Positions 48,088-58,003 of a stretch of 64,000 nucleotides of DNA are shown in pieces (the first letter of the stretch is position 1; the number at the start of each line of letters is the position of its first letter). Under the pieces are notes generated by a model. The model was not told the origin of the DNA, ran no database searches, and worked only from the letters and a program-made list of their open reading frames with translations. Source of the DNA: Saccharopolyspora phatthalungensis (lineage in GTDB: Bacteria > Actinomycetota > Actinomycetes > Mycobacteriales > Pseudonocardiaceae); NCBI RefSeq assembly GCF_014203395.1, contig NZ_JACHIW010000001.1:3517501-3581500 (forward strand). Reading direction: 5' to 3'. A program made the position numbers and the translations under genes.

Positions 48088-48243
48088 ATGTCTCTGTTCA
48101 AGAAGGTCGCCGACTTCGCCAACAGCCCGCAGGGCCGCAAGGTGATCGACCAGGCCAAGAAGTACGCCTCCGGCCCGAAGAACAAGGAGAAGATCGACCA
48201 GGTCAAGAACAAGTTCTTCGGCAAGGGCGGCAAGAGCCACTGA
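48088..48243 (+). CDS. 51-aa basic protein, Rv0909-like
   Basis: Short Lys-rich product, MSLFKKVADFANSPQGRK then QAKKYASGPKNKEK and NKFFGKGGKSH. Predicted to be amphipathic helix, in the style of the small antitoxin-like proteins related to mycobacterial Rv0909; it lacks a visible toxin neighbour. ATG 48088 follows GGGAGCG. A perfect hairpin terminator starts 12 nt after the stop, which supports that it is a real gene. Confidence 0.7.
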   Translation: MSLFKKVADFANSPQGRKVIDQAKKYASGPKNKEKIDQVKNKFFGKGGKSH

Positions 48244-48254
48244 TCGACCCCCAG

Positions 48255-48289
48255 CAACGGCCCCCGGCGAAAGAAGTTGGGGGCCGTTG
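48255..48289 (+). terminator. Terminator after the 51-aa gene
   Basis: Perfect 11-bp stem CAACGGCCCCC / GGGGGCCGTTG with a 13-nt loop. It isolates the small gene from the Doc toxin-antitoxin pair. Confidence 0.75.
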
Positions 48290-48308
48290 TCGACACCTCG
48301 GGGGCGGT

Positions 48309-48334
48309 GGTATCGCTTGCTACCAAGCGATACC
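48309..48334. promoter_or_regulatory. Operator of the RHH/Doc toxin-antitoxin operon
   Basis: Perfect 11-bp inverted repeat GGTATCGCTTG-CTAC-CAAGCGATACC, 8 nt before the antitoxin ATG. This is the usual site for RHH antitoxin binding and autoregulation. Confidence 0.7.
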
Positions 48335-48342
48335 ATCGTCGC

Positions 48343-48540
48343 ATGGCTATGACTCTGCGGCTCAATGACGACGACAACGCGAAGCTCCGCGAAGTGGCCC
48401 AACGCGAAGGTCGTTCGATGCATGAGATCGCTGTGGCGGCGCTGCGCCAGTACTTCGCACGGCAGGAAGAGTTCCGGGCCGACCAGGTGCGCCGGTTCCT
48501 CGCGGAAGATGCCGAGTTGCTGGAGCTACTGTCCCGGTGA
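48343..48540 (+). CDS. RHH (CopG/Arc-like) antitoxin
   Basis: 65 residues. The N-terminal MTLRLNDDDNAKLREVAQREG and MHEIAVAALRQYFARQ make a ribbon-helix-helix fold; the acidic tail ([16 protein letters not shown]) should mask the toxin. ATG 48343 or 48349 possible. Its TGA overlaps the GTG of the toxin gene (GTGA), so the two are coupled. The palindrome just upstream supports autoregulation. Confidence 0.85.
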   Translation: MAMTLRLNDDDNAKLREVAQREGRSMHEIAVAALRQYFARQEEFRADQVRRFLAEDAELLELLSR

Positions 48541-48926
48541 CCCAGTACCTGGAACTGGACGATCTCCTCTACCTGATCTCGGCAGCCTTGCGGCAGGAAC
48601 CCAAGTCGATCGTGCGCGACTGGGGCGCGTTGGAATCGGCGCTTCATCGACCGCGCTCCACGGTATTCGGCGTGGATGCATATGTGACGCTGGATGAGAA
48701 GGCCGCGTCGTTGCTGCACGCTCTAGCGCGCAACCATCCGCTGCTCGACGGAAACAAACGGCTTGCGTGGCTGGCGGCGAGGATGTTCTACGTCTACAAC
48801 GATCATGACCTCCGTGCCTCGGATGCGCGAACCGCCGACACGCTGGTTCGTGAAGTCGCGGAGGGAAAGCACGATGCGGATCGCCTCGCGGAGGTTCTCC
48901 GGTTCTGGGTCGTCGAGCTTCAATAG
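48537..48926 (+). CDS. doc: Doc/Fic-family toxin
   Basis: 129 residues. The Fic-type active motif is [12 protein letters not shown] (H67-W78), the Doc variant of HxFx(D/E)GNxR; Doc phosphorylates EF-Tu and stops translation. [14 protein letters not shown] at the start and [14 protein letters not shown] at the end fit Doc length. The second motif residue is Pro-Leu-Leu where Doc often has Ile-Phe-Asn, a tolerated variation. Coupled to the RHH antitoxin; the pair looks intact. Confidence 0.87.
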   Translation: MTQYLELDDLLYLISAALRQEPKSIVRDWGALESALHRPRSTVFGVDAYVTLDEKAASLLHALARNHPLLDGNKRLAWLAARMFYVYNDHDLRASDARTADTLVREVAEGKHDADRLAEVLRFWVVELQ

Positions 48927-48954
48927 CGCAGGGCCGAAATACGGGGAGGGCGGC

Positions 48955-50178
48955 ATGGCGGCGATGGGCAGTGCGTACGTCGTCGGAACGTTCGACACCA
49001 AGGGTGCGGAACTGCGTTACGTCGCCGGGCTGATCGCCCGCGGGCACTCCGTTGTCACCGTGGATCTGTCCACCACGGGCGAGGTTTCCGACGCCGACGT
49101 GTCGGCCGCCGCCGTTGCCGCGCATCATCCGGACGGGCCCGATGCGGTGTTCACCGGCGACCGGGGCTCGGCCGTCACTGCGATGGCCCTGGCGTTCGAG
49201 CGTTTCCTGACCGCGCGGGACGTCGACGGGATCATCGGGCTCGGCGGTTCGGGTGGCACCGCGCTGATCACGCCCGGGATGCGCGTGCTGCCGGTCGGCG
49301 TGCCGAAGGTGATGGTGTCGACGGTGGCCTCCGGCGACGTTTCGTCCTATGTGGATGCCACGGACATCGCCATGTTCCCGTCGGTGACCGATGTCGCCGG
49401 GCTGAACCGGATTTCCCGGCGGGTGCTCGCCAATGCCGCGCACGCGCTGCTCGGTGCCGTGACCTGCCCGGTGCCGGCGACCGAGGACAAGCCCGCGGTC
49501 GCGCTGTCCATGTTCGGCGTCACCACGCCGTGCGTGACGGAGGTCGCCCGGCAGCTGTCCGCCGGCTACGACCCGCTGGTGTTCCACGCGACCGGAACCG
49601 GCGGCCGTGCCATGGAAAAACTCGTCGACGACGGCCTGGTCCGCGCCGTCCTGGACATCACCACCACCGAGGTCTGCGACCTGATCGCCGGTGGTGTGAT
49701 GAGCGCGGGGGAGCAGCGGCTGGACGCCATCGCCCGGACCGGGGTGCCATACGTCGGCTCGTGCGGTGCCCTGGACATGGTGAACTTTGGCGCGCTCGAC
49801 ACGGTTCCGCCGCAGTACCGGGACCGAAACTTGTATGTGCACAACCCACAGGTCACGCTGATGCGCACGTCCGTTGGAGAGTGCCGGCGGATCGCCGAGT
49901 TCATCGCCGCCAAGCTCAATGCCTGCTCCGGTCCGGTGCGGTTTCTGCTCCCGATCGGTGGAGTGTCCATGCTGGACGCACCGGGGCAGCCCTTCTACGA
50001 TCCCGAGGCGGACGCGGTGCTCTTCGACGTGGTGGAAAGCCGGGTACGGCAGACCGCGGACCGACGGGTCGAACGGGTGCCGCACAACGTCAACGATCCG
50101 GAGTTCGCCGCCGCGCTGGTCGCGGCGTTCCGGGAAGTCGCCGGATCTGGGGAGAAAACCGGGCAGGAGGCACGATGA
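48955..50178 (+). CDS. Tm-1-like (UPF0261) ATP-binding protein
   Basis: 407 residues. Typical blocks: [63 protein letters not shown] and [15 protein letters not shown], with [19 protein letters not shown] near the end. Plant Tm-1 binds a viral replicase and ATP; bacterial function is unknown. ATG 48955 follows GGGGAGG. It is coupled (ATGA) to the PEP-hydrolase-like gene, a conserved pairing. Confidence 0.88.
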   Translation: MAAMGSAYVVGTFDTKGAELRYVAGLIARGHSVVTVDLSTTGEVSDADVSAAAVAAHHPDGPDAVFTGDRGSAVTAMALAFERFLTARDVDGIIGLGGSGGTALITPGMRVLPVGVPKVMVSTVASGDVSSYVDATDIAMFPSVTDVAGLNRISRRVLANAAHALLGAVTCPVPATEDKPAVALSMFGVTTPCVTEVARQLSAGYDPLVFHATGTGGRAMEKLVDDGLVRAVLDITTTEVCDLIAGGVMSAGEQRLDAIARTGVPYVGSCGALDMVNFGALDTVPPQYRDRNLYVHNPQVTLMRTSVGECRRIAEFIAAKLNACSGPVRFLLPIGGVSMLDAPGQPFYDPEADAVLFDVVESRVRQTADRRVERVPHNVNDPEFAAALVAAFREVAGSGEKTGQEAR

Positions 50179-51005
50179 GCCGATTCGACCGCGCGGAACT
50201 GATGGCGCGGTTGCGCGCCAAGGCCGAGCGGGGCGAACCGATCGTCGGCGGCGGCGCGGGCACCGGGCTTTCCGCCAAGTGCGAGGAGGCCGGTGGGATC
50301 GACCTGATCGTCATCTACAACTCGGGCCGCTACCGGATGGCCGGGCGCGGTTCGCTGGCCGGGCTGCTGGCCTACGGCAACGCCAACGACATCGTGGTGG
50401 AAATGGCCCGCGAGGTGCTGCCGGTGGTGCGCCACACCCCGGTGCTGGCGGGCGTCAACGGCACCGACCCGTTCCTGCTGCGCGACCGGTTCCTCGGCGA
50501 ACTGCGCGACCTCGGGTTCGCCGGGATCCAGAACTTCCCGACAGTCGGGCTCATCGACGGCACCTTCCGGGCAAACCTGGAGGAGACCGGCATGGGCTAC
50601 GGCCTGGAGGTCGAACTCGTCGCCGCCGCGCGCGAAGCCGACCTGCTGACCACGCCGTACGTGTTCTCCAGCGCCGATGCGCGGGCGATGACCGAGGCGG
50701 GTGCGGACATCATCGTGTGCCACCTGGGCCTTACCGCCGGTGGCGCCATCGGTGCCGAGACCGCGAAGTCGCTGGACGACTGCGTGGCGCTGATCGACGA
50801 GTGGGCGCAGGCCGCGACCGAGGTGCGCGATGATGTCCTGGTGCTCTGCCACGGCGGGCCGATCTCGATGCCCGAAGACGCCGCGTACGTGCTTTCCCGG
50901 ACCAAGCGCTGCCACGGTTTCTACGGCGCGAGCAGCATGGAGCGGTTGCCGACCGAGCGGGCACTGACCGAACAGACCAGAGCGTTCACGAGACTGAAGT
51001 TCTGA
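50175..51005 (+). CDS. PEP-hydrolase-like TIM-barrel protein
   Basis: 276 residues of the TIM-barrel family annotated as phosphoenolpyruvate hydrolase or signal-transduction barrel. Blocks: [29 protein letters not shown] (here [19 protein letters not shown]), [42 protein letters not shown] and [13 protein letters not shown] 50175 overlaps the stop of the Tm-1-like gene. The partner occurs fused to Tm-1 domains in plants and fungi, supporting a joint role that is not yet known. Confidence 0.85.
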   Translation: MSRFDRAELMARLRAKAERGEPIVGGGAGTGLSAKCEEAGGIDLIVIYNSGRYRMAGRGSLAGLLAYGNANDIVVEMAREVLPVVRHTPVLAGVNGTDPFLLRDRFLGELRDLGFAGIQNFPTVGLIDGTFRANLEETGMGYGLEVELVAAAREADLLTTPYVFSSADARAMTEAGADIIVCHLGLTAGGAIGAETAKSLDDCVALIDEWAQAATEVRDDVLVLCHGGPISMPEDAAYVLSRTKRCHGFYGASSMERLPTERALTEQTRAFTRLKF

Positions 51006-51016
51006 GGAGGCCGACC

Positions 51017-51454
51017 TTGGCGAAGTCCTATCTGAGTGCGGTGATCGAAGCGCCGGCCGAGCAGGTGTGGCGGGTGGTGCGCGACTTCAACGGATTGCCG
51101 ACGTGGCATCCGGCGATCGAGACCAGCGAGATCGAGGGCGGCGGGGTCGCCGACGCGGTGGGCTGCGTCCGGCGCCTGACCCTGGCCGACGGTGGCGTGG
51201 TCCGGGAACGGCTGATGGTGCTGGACGACATCGAGCGCAGCTATACCTACGACTTCCTGGAAAGCCCGTTCCCGGTCCGCAGCTACCGCTCCACAATCAG
51301 GATCGCGTCGATCACCGGCACCGAGCACAGCTTCGTCGAGTGGTACTCGCACTACGACGCCGAAGCGGCCGACGAGGAAAGCCTGGACGAGACCTTCGCC
51401 CACGGGGTCTATCGAACTGGGCTGAACGGACTTAGCGAATATCTCGGCAGGTAA
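51017..51454 (+). CDS. SRPBCC (polyketide cyclase/lipid-binding like) protein
   Basis: 145 residues. MAKSYLSAVIEAPAEQVWRVVRDFNGLPTWHPAI is the start of a START/Bet v1-like fold (shown in parts: IEAPAEQVWRVVRDFNGLPT), then CVRRLTLADGGVVRERLM and HSFVEWYSHYDAE. It would bind a small hydrophobic ligand. TTG 51017 follows GAGGAGG, 11 nt behind the barrel gene, so the three genes form one operon. No catalytic residues can be named. Confidence 0.83.
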   Translation: MAKSYLSAVIEAPAEQVWRVVRDFNGLPTWHPAIETSEIEGGGVADAVGCVRRLTLADGGVVRERLMVLDDIERSYTYDFLESPFPVRSYRSTIRIASITGTEHSFVEWYSHYDAEAADEESLDETFAHGVYRTGLNGLSEYLGR

Positions 51455-51506
51455 TGCCCGTCGGCAATTCGGGATAGGCGTGAACCGGAGCGAATTCGGC
51501 GGCGGT

Positions 51507-51512
51507 TAGAGT
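51507..51512 (+). promoter_or_regulatory. -10 element of the epimerase gene
   Basis: TAGAGT lies 7 nt before the GTG at 51520 with no ribosome binding site between, indicating a leaderless mRNA that starts the glycan locus. Confidence 0.45.
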
Positions 51513-51519
51513 CTGGCGC

Positions 51520-52446
51520 GTGCCAAGCAGCGTTAATCGTGTCATCGTCACCGGCGGCTCCGGTTTCGTCGGTAGCGCCGTGGTGCGTGCCTTCGTGGCA
51601 CGCGGCACCCCGGTCACCATCGTCGACTTGCAGGCCCCACCCGCCGAGTTGCGCAACGACCTGGTGACCTACCTGGCAGGCGACCTGCGGGACGCCGCGG
51701 TGCGGGAGGCCGCCGTCTCGTCGGGCGCGGCCGGGATCATTCACTTGGCCGCGATCACCTCGGTGCTGCGCTCGGTGGGCCAGCCCGCCGAGACCTACGC
51801 CAACAACGTGGCGGTCACCCAGGAACTCCTGGAGCTGGCCCGCACCCGCGAGATCGACCGATTCCTGCTGGCCTCCACCAACGCGGTGGTCGGTGACATC
51901 GGCCACGGCACGATCTCCGAGTCGTTATCCCTGCGCCCGCTCACCCCGTACGGGGCCACCAAGGCGGCGTGCGAGATGCTGCTCTCCGGCTACGCCGGGG
52001 CGTACGGCTTGACCACCTGCGCGTTGCGCTTCACCAACATTTACGGGCCCGGCATGGGCCACAAGGACAGCTTCATCCCCCGGCTGATGCGCGCGGCGCT
52101 GGCCGGCAGCGGTGTCGAGGTTTACGGCGACGGCGCGCAGTGCCGCGACTTCGTGCACGTCGACGACGTCGTGCAGGGTGTGCTCGCCGCGTGGGACAAG
52201 CAATACACCGGCACCGCGGTGATCGGCTCCGGTCGCTCGATCTCGGTTCTGGAGCTCATCGACGCCGTCCGCGCGGCCACCGGCGAAGAGGTGCCCGTCA
52301 CCCACGTGCCGGCCAAGAACGGCGAGATGCCCGCCGTGATCGTGGACGTGGCCAAGGCCCAGCAGGAACTCGGCTACACCCCGAACGTCGAGCTCACCGA
52401 GGGACTTCGGACCGTTTGGGCGGACTTCCGCCACGGCGTGCGATGA
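51520..52446 (+). CDS. NAD-dependent sugar epimerase/dehydratase
   Basis: 308 residues, extended short-chain dehydrogenase fold. NAD motif VIVTGGSGFVGSAVVRAF at the N-terminus, Ser in LLASTNAVVGD, and catalytic YxxxK in PYGATKAACEMLL near residue 147; RFTNIYGPGMGHKDSFIPRL binds the nucleotide sugar. Acts on an NDP-hexose; the exact sugar cannot be told. Its stop overlaps the ATG of the membrane glycosyltransferase gene, so the product probably feeds it. Confidence 0.88.
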   Translation: MPSSVNRVIVTGGSGFVGSAVVRAFVARGTPVTIVDLQAPPAELRNDLVTYLAGDLRDAAVREAAVSSGAAGIIHLAAITSVLRSVGQPAETYANNVAVTQELLELARTREIDRFLLASTNAVVGDIGHGTISESLSLRPLTPYGATKAACEMLLSGYAGAYGLTTCALRFTNIYGPGMGHKDSFIPRLMRAALAGSGVEVYGDGAQCRDFVHVDDVVQGVLAAWDKQYTGTAVIGSGRSISVLELIDAVRAATGEEVPVTHVPAKNGEMPAVIVDVAKAQQELGYTPNVELTEGLRTVWADFRHGVR

Positions 52447-54731
52447 TCGCCGCGCTCGGGCGCGTCCTCCGCCGGCACTGGTTGCTGGCGCTGTTTCTGC
52501 TCGTCGGACTGGCACTGCGGATCGTCGTGCAGCTGGCCTACCGGCCCGCGCTGCTCTACATCGACTCCTTCCGCTACCTCGACGACGTCGGTGCGTTCTT
52601 CCCCGGCGGCATCAACCCGATCGGCTACGAGCTGTTCCTGTGGCCGCTGCTCGCGGTCGGCAGCCTGACCTTCGTGGCGGCGGTGCAGCACCTGCTCGGC
52701 CTCGCCCTCGGCCTCGGGATCTACGCATTGCTGCGGCGTTTCGGCGTCCGGACCTGGATCGCGGCGCTGGCCAGCGCACCGGTTATGCTGGACGCCTATC
52801 AAGTGCAGATCGAGCACCACATCATGTCCGATCTGCTGTTCCAGGTGCTGCTGCTGGCCGCGATCTACGTGCTGACCTGGCGGGGCGCGCCGGGCCCGAA
52901 GCTCGCCGCGCTGGCCGGGATCGTGCTGGCCGCGGCGGTAATGGTGCGCATCGTCGGCGTGACGCTGGTCATTCCGGCTGCGGCGTTCGTGCTGCTGGCA
53001 ACGGGTTGGCGGCCGCGCGCCGGCTGGCGGCGCCGGCTGATCGCCACCGGCGCGCTGGTCGGCGGGTTCGCCTTCGGCCTGTTCGGCTACTCGCTGTACC
53101 ACCTGCACTGGACCGGCTCGCTGGGCATCGGCGGTTCCAACGGCGGTGCCCTCTACGGGCGCGCGGCCGTCGTCGCCGACTGTGCGCAGCTGGACCTGAC
53201 GCCGCAGGAGAAGCTGGTCTGCCCGGCGGAACCACGCGAGCGCCGCGCCGCCAACGGCATCGACTTCTACATCCACTTCTGGCATGTCCAGGACAACGTC
53301 GAGAAGTTCCTGCCGAAGGGCATGGACGTCGACGCCGCGCAGGGCTCCTTCACCCGCAAGGTGCTGTTGCACCAGCCGCTGGACGTGGTCGGGGGGATGG
53401 TCGAGGACTTCCTCAAGGGCTTCGCCCCGACGCGCACCCAAACCCCCGGTGACGTGCCGTTGGACCGCTGGCAGTTCCAGACGACCTACCCGATGTACGC
53501 GGTCGATTGGTACGTCGCGGAGTGGACCGAGGTATACGACGACGGCACGTTCTCCGTCGATCCGGCGCTCGCCGGGTTCCTGCGCGCCTACCAACTCGGC
53601 GGCGGCTACACACCGGGCATCGCTCTCGGCGGCGCGCTGGTGGTCGCCGCGCTGGCGGTGTTCGGCGTCGGCCGGGCCCGCGGCTCCGGGCTGCGCGCGG
53701 TGTGCCTGCTGCCGACCGGGCTGGCGACCACCGTCCTGGGCACCGCCGCGGCGATGGAGTTCTCGTGGCGCTACCAGTTGCCCGGCCTGGTCCTGATCCC
53801 GATCGCGGGCGCCCTCGGCGTGACCGCGTTGATTGATCGCCGCACCCCCGTGAGCGGCGTTCGCCCGAACCGCCCCCGACCAACACCCCCGAAGGAGAGC
53901 GACATGCCCACGACCTTCCCGAACGAGGTGGACCGGGCCGCGTTACAGGACTACAGCGCCCGCTACGGCGATCAGCGGTTCGCCCCGGTGGTCGTCCTGA
54001 TCGCCGCCTACAACGAGGAAGAGTCGCTCGGCAACGTGCTCGATGCGATCCCGGCCCGCAGCTGCGACCTGGAAGTCGACAAGCTGGTGGTGGTCGACGG
54101 CGCGACCGACGACACCGCCGAGGTCGCGTTAAAGCACGGCGCGCAGACCTGCATCGTCCCCACCAACCGGGGCCAAGGCGCTGCGCTGCGGCTCGGTTAC
54201 CGGCTGGCGGCCGAGCGCGGGGCGCGCTACATCGTCACCACCGACGCCGACGGCCAGTACGACATCGACGAGCTGCCCAAACTGCTCACCCCGCTGGTCG
54301 ATGGCCGCGCCGACTTCGTCACCGGGTCTCGCCGCCTCGGCAGCAGCGAGCGCCCGGCGCTGATTCGCCGCGCCGGCACCTACGTGTTCGCCTGGCTGGT
54401 CAGCGCGTTGACCGGGCAGCGCATCACGGACACTTCGTTCGGATTCCGCGGCATGCGAGCCGAGGTGCCGAACTCGGTGACCCTGGAGCAACCGCAGTAC
54501 CAGTCCTCGGAGCTGCTGGTCGGCGTGCTCAGCCACGGCTACCGGGTGTGCGAGCAGCCGATGCGGATGCTGGCGCGAACCGCCGGGGTCAGCAAGAAGG
54601 GCAACAACTTCGCCTACGGCTACCGGTATGCCCGGGTCGTGCTGGGCACCTGGTGGCGGGAGCGCCGGGCGAGCCCGCCGCACTGGGCGCAGGAGCCGAT
54701 CAACGAGCCTGTTGCCGTGGGCGAGCGGTGA
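52443..54731 (+). CDS. GT-C-like membrane protein fused in frame to a GT2 glycosyltransferase
   Basis: 762 residues without a stop. Residues 1-487: membrane protein with about ten hydrophobic segments and the GT-C style luminal loop (LAYRPALLYIDSFRYLDD after the first segment, HHIMSDLLFQVLLL). Residues 488-762: cytosolic GT2 domain of the dolichol-phosphate-mannose synthase type (VVVLIAAYNEEESLGNVLDAI, VVVDGATDDTAEVA, NRGQGAALRLGYR, TTDADGQYD, FGFRGMRAEV). An ATG at 53904 opens the GT2 part and has GAAGGAG in front of it, exactly like a separate gene, so the fusion may be recent or both products may be made. ATG 52443 overlaps the epimerase stop. Confidence 0.85.
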   Translation: MIAALGRVLRRHWLLALFLLVGLALRIVVQLAYRPALLYIDSFRYLDDVGAFFPGGINPIGYELFLWPLLAVGSLTFVAAVQHLLGLALGLGIYALLRRFGVRTWIAALASAPVMLDAYQVQIEHHIMSDLLFQVLLLAAIYVLTWRGAPGPKLAALAGIVLAAAVMVRIVGVTLVIPAAAFVLLATGWRPRAGWRRRLIATGALVGGFAFGLFGYSLYHLHWTGSLGIGGSNGGALYGRAAVVADCAQLDLTPQEKLVCPAEPRERRAANGIDFYIHFWHVQDNVEKFLPKGMDVDAAQGSFTRKVLLHQPLDVVGGMVEDFLKGFAPTRTQTPGDVPLDRWQFQTTYPMYAVDWYVAEWTEVYDDGTFSVDPALAGFLRAYQLGGGYTPGIALGGALVVAALAVFGVGRARGSGLRAVCLLPTGLATTVLGTAAAMEFSWRYQLPGLVLIPIAGALGVTALIDRRTPVSGVRPNRPRPTPPKESDMPTTFPNEVDRAALQDYSARYGDQRFAPVVVLIAAYNEEESLGNVLDAIPARSCDLEVDKLVVVDGATDDTAEVALKHGAQTCIVPTNRGQGAALRLGYRLAAERGARYIVTTDADGQYDIDELPKLLTPLVDGRADFVTGSRRLGSSERPALIRRAGTYVFAWLVSALTGQRITDTSFGFRGMRAEVPNSVTLEQPQYQSSELLVGVLSHGYRVCEQPMRMLARTAGVSKKGNNFAYGYRYARVVLGTWWRERRASPPHWAQEPINEPVAVGER

Positions 54732-55176
54732 ACACCAGCCGGTCGATCAGGAAGAACTTGACCACGAACATCACCGCGTAGGTGCCGACGAAAGCGCCCC
54801 AGACCACAGCGACCTGCGCCGTCCGGGTGCCCGGGAACAGTGCCTGCGCCAGGGTTTCGGCGTTGTGCGTGGCCAGTGCGGCCAGCAGCGCGGTGCCGAC
54901 CGAGATCGCGCCGTAGCGCAGGATCTCGCCGCGCAGCGCGGTCCGGCCGCCACCGCCCCAGCTGCGCCGGTTGAGCACGAAGTTCGGAATCGCGCCGGCC
55001 AGCCATGCCGACACGGTGGCCACCACGGGAGTCGCGCCGAGTGAGTAAGACAACAGAAAAACCACTTGGCTGATTCCGGTCGCCACCACCGAAGCGGCGG
55101 CAAAACGGCCGAGCAACAGCCAATACCGGCCCCGCCGGGTGCTCGCGCGCCGGGCCTCGGTGGCTTGCTGCGTCAT
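54700..55176 (-). CDS. GtrA-family membrane protein
   Basis: 158 residues with four hydrophobic segments, GtrA-like: LGRFAAASVVATGISQVVFLL, GAIPNFVLNRRSWGGGG, YAVMFVVKFFLIDRLVF. GtrA proteins flip or present polyprenyl-linked sugars made by GT2 enzymes. ATG 55176 follows GGAGG. It converges with the GT2 fusion gene and overlaps it by 32 nt, so the pair may act together although they are not co-transcribed. Confidence 0.86.
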   Translation of the reverse strand: MTQQATEARRASTRRGRYWLLLGRFAAASVVATGISQVVFLLSYSLGATPVVATVSAWLAGAIPNFVLNRRSWGGGGRTALRGEILRYGAISVGTALLAALATHNAETLAQALFPGTRTAQVAVVWGAFVGTYAVMFVVKFFLIDRLVFTARPRQQAR

Positions 55177-55335
55177 GTCGCCTCCGTGGAAAATCCGCCA
55201 CTGCTCGTCCGGCGACCATACCCAGGCGTCCGGACCCGTGTATTCAGTGGGAAAGGAGCACTTCGCCGGTCGGTGGCGAGTAATGAGAGCATGCCTCATG
55301 TTGCATGCGCACGGTTAAGGGCCGTTATCAGCTGA

Positions 55336-56514
<1,179 letters not shown>

Positions 56515-56646
56515 ACCGACGGTCGAATGTGCTGCAACTGTGCCCATGGCTTCAGCCGCGTGGCGGCTGGAATATTCCAACGAGGCGGGGCACACTTGGT
56601 CACGAACGGCGCGGTCGGTCCGATCAGCCGTGGTACGGGGAGCGGT

Positions 56647-56682
56647 GCCCCGGGCGCGGAGTTCGCACTCCGCTCCCGGGGC
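56647..56682 (+). terminator. Terminator after sqdB
   Basis: 16-bp stem with one mismatch: GCCCCGGGCGCGGAGT (56647-56662) and ACTCCGCTCCCGGGGC (56667-56682), loop TCGC. A second small stem CCGTGTG/CACACGG lies at 56690-56715. Together they separate sqdB from the converging tauE gene. Confidence 0.7.
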
Positions 56683-56782
56683 GCCTACGCCGTGTGTCGG
56701 GGGGCTTCCACACGGTATACCGAACAGTAACTCCTTCGGTTGATCTCGGCGATACGGCACGTGGGTAAATCTTTCCGATGCC

Positions 56783-57688
56783 TCAGTGCCGGACCGGCTC
56801 GGTGGCGTTTTGGTCCACCTCGTCCAGTTCCCGGCGTTCCGCCAAGATCACTCGGATCGTGTAGGCGAGCGCGACCGCCCAGGCCACGACGATCGCCGCG
56901 TAGATGATGGCCGGCGACGGGCCGGGCACGTCGAAGTTCTTGATCAGCGTCCGGGCGTTGGTCAGCACGATCAACCCGCCGGCGCCGACCCCGATCAGCC
57001 GCATCGGCACGACGCGCACCAGGTAGGCCGCCAGCGGCGCGGCGACCACGCCGCCCAGCAGCAACGCGCCGACGGTGGCCCAGGACAGTTGCTGGTGCGA
57101 CAGCGAGGCCAGGAAACCCAGGCTCGCCGCGGCGGCGATCAGGAACTCGCTGGTGTCCACCGAGCCGATCACCTTGCGCGGCTCTACCTTGCCGGTGCTC
57201 AGCAGCGTCGGCGTCGCCACCGGACCCCAGCCGCCGCCTCCGGTGGCGTCCACGAACCCGGCCACCAGGCCGAGAGGCGCGAGCAGCTTCGGGCTGACGC
57301 CACTGAGCTGGCGGCGGCGCAGCGGGCGGATGGCGAACCGCAGCAGCACGTAGCCGCCGAGGGCGAGCAGGACCGCGGACATCCACGGCTCGGCGGCCTC
57401 GGTGGAGATGTTGCTCAGCGCGGTGGCGCCCAGGAACGCGCCGGTGGCGCCCGGTACGCCCAGGGTGAGCACCATCTTCCAGTCCACGTTGCCGAACTTC
57501 CAGTGCGACAGCCCGGAAGCCAGCGACGTGCCGAGCTCGGCGAGGTGCACCGAGGCCGAGGCCAGGGCCGGGGTCAGTCCCGCGGTGAGCAGGATCGTCG
57601 TCGAGGTCACCCCGTAAGCCATGCCCAATGAGCCGTCGACCAACTGCGCGACGAAACCACCGATCGCGAAGATCAGGAAAGCTTGCAC
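56783..57688 (-). CDS. tauE: TauE/SafE-family sulfite or organosulfonate exporter
   Basis: 301 residues, about eight or nine membrane segments; family blocks FVAQLVDGSLGMAYGVTSTT and GFVDATGGGGWGPVATPTLL-type repeats (the duplicated half). TauE/SafE proteins move sulfite, sulfoacetate or other sulfur anions. GTG 57688 has GGAG upstream. Preceded by a sulfur leader peptide with an attenuator-like hairpin, so expression probably responds to cysteine or sulfur supply. Beside sqdB, which consumes sulfite. Confidence 0.88.
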   Translation of the reverse strand: MQAFLIFAIGGFVAQLVDGSLGMAYGVTSTTILLTAGLTPALASASVHLAELGTSLASGLSHWKFGNVDWKMVLTLGVPGATGAFLGATALSNISTEAAEPWMSAVLLALGGYVLLRFAIRPLRRRQLSGVSPKLLAPLGLVAGFVDATGGGGWGPVATPTLLSTGKVEPRKVIGSVDTSEFLIAAAASLGFLASLSHQQLSWATVGALLLGGVVAAPLAAYLVRVVPMRLIGVGAGGLIVLTNARTLIKNFDVPGPSPAIIYAAIVVAWAVALAYTIRVILAERRELDEVDQNATEPVRH

Positions 57689-57728
57689 GATGTCTCCGGA
57701 GGTGTGCGGAGGCAGAAGAGGTCAGGCA

Positions 57729-57750
57729 GCGGTAAAAGCGGGCCTACCGC
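57729..57750 (-). terminator. Attenuator-like hairpin overlapping the leader stop
   Basis: GCGGTA and TACCGC pair perfectly (57729-57734 with 57745-57750) around a 10-nt loop; on the minus strand the leader stop codon TAG (57744-57746) sits in the first arm. A ribosome finishing or stalled in the leader would melt it. Small stem, so the effect is inferred. Confidence 0.5.
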
Positions 57751-57836
57751 GTGAGCCGACACCCTGCGGAGGTGACGCGGCGCAAGTCGACGTGGAGGCG
57801 CTGCACCAGCAGCCGCCACTGATCACCAGGCGTCAT
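57744..57836 (-). CDS. Sulfur-metabolism leader peptide (HVDLRRV type, 30 aa)
   Basis: ATG 57836 to TAG 57744 gives 30 residues including QRLHVDLRRVTSAGCR, the highly conserved core of actinobacterial leader peptides (R-L-H-V-D-L-C/R-R-V) found ahead of sulfur assimilation and sulfur transport genes. A single Cys at position 26, four residues before the end, would be the sensing codon. It ends 55 nt before tauE. Not previously annotated as a gene because of its size. Confidence 0.75.
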   Translation of the reverse strand: MTPGDQWRLLVQRLHVDLRRVTSAGCRLTR

Positions 57837-57973
57837 ACGGAATAGTCAAACAGATCACCCGAATGAGCGGCACGTGTTCTCATAGAGCGGGACGGCTCAG
57901 CGCGGACGCGAACACCTAGAGTGATCAATAGGGTGTGAACTGTGCCCTTTTTACCAGTCAATCGGGTTAACCC

Positions 57974-58003
57974 TTGCAGGTGCCGATAACCCTCAGCTAC
58001 CTT
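57974..58003 (+). promoter_or_regulatory. Promoter of the M23 peptidase gene
   Basis: -35 TTGCAG (57974-57979), 18-nt spacer, -10 TACCTT (57998-58003). The transcript would have a 5' region of about 105 nt with a CTCGG/CCGAG stem. The 57837-58114 region otherwise holds no gene; upstream of the promoter is a GGGTTAACCC palindrome (about 57964-57973). Confidence 0.55.

Noticed and set aside
55284..55319. 11-codon ORF (MRACLMLHAHG) upstream of sqdB as a second sulfur leader
   Set aside because: No HVDLRRV core and no ribosome binding site; the sequence is better explained by two GCATGC palindromes (55289-55294, 55303-55308).
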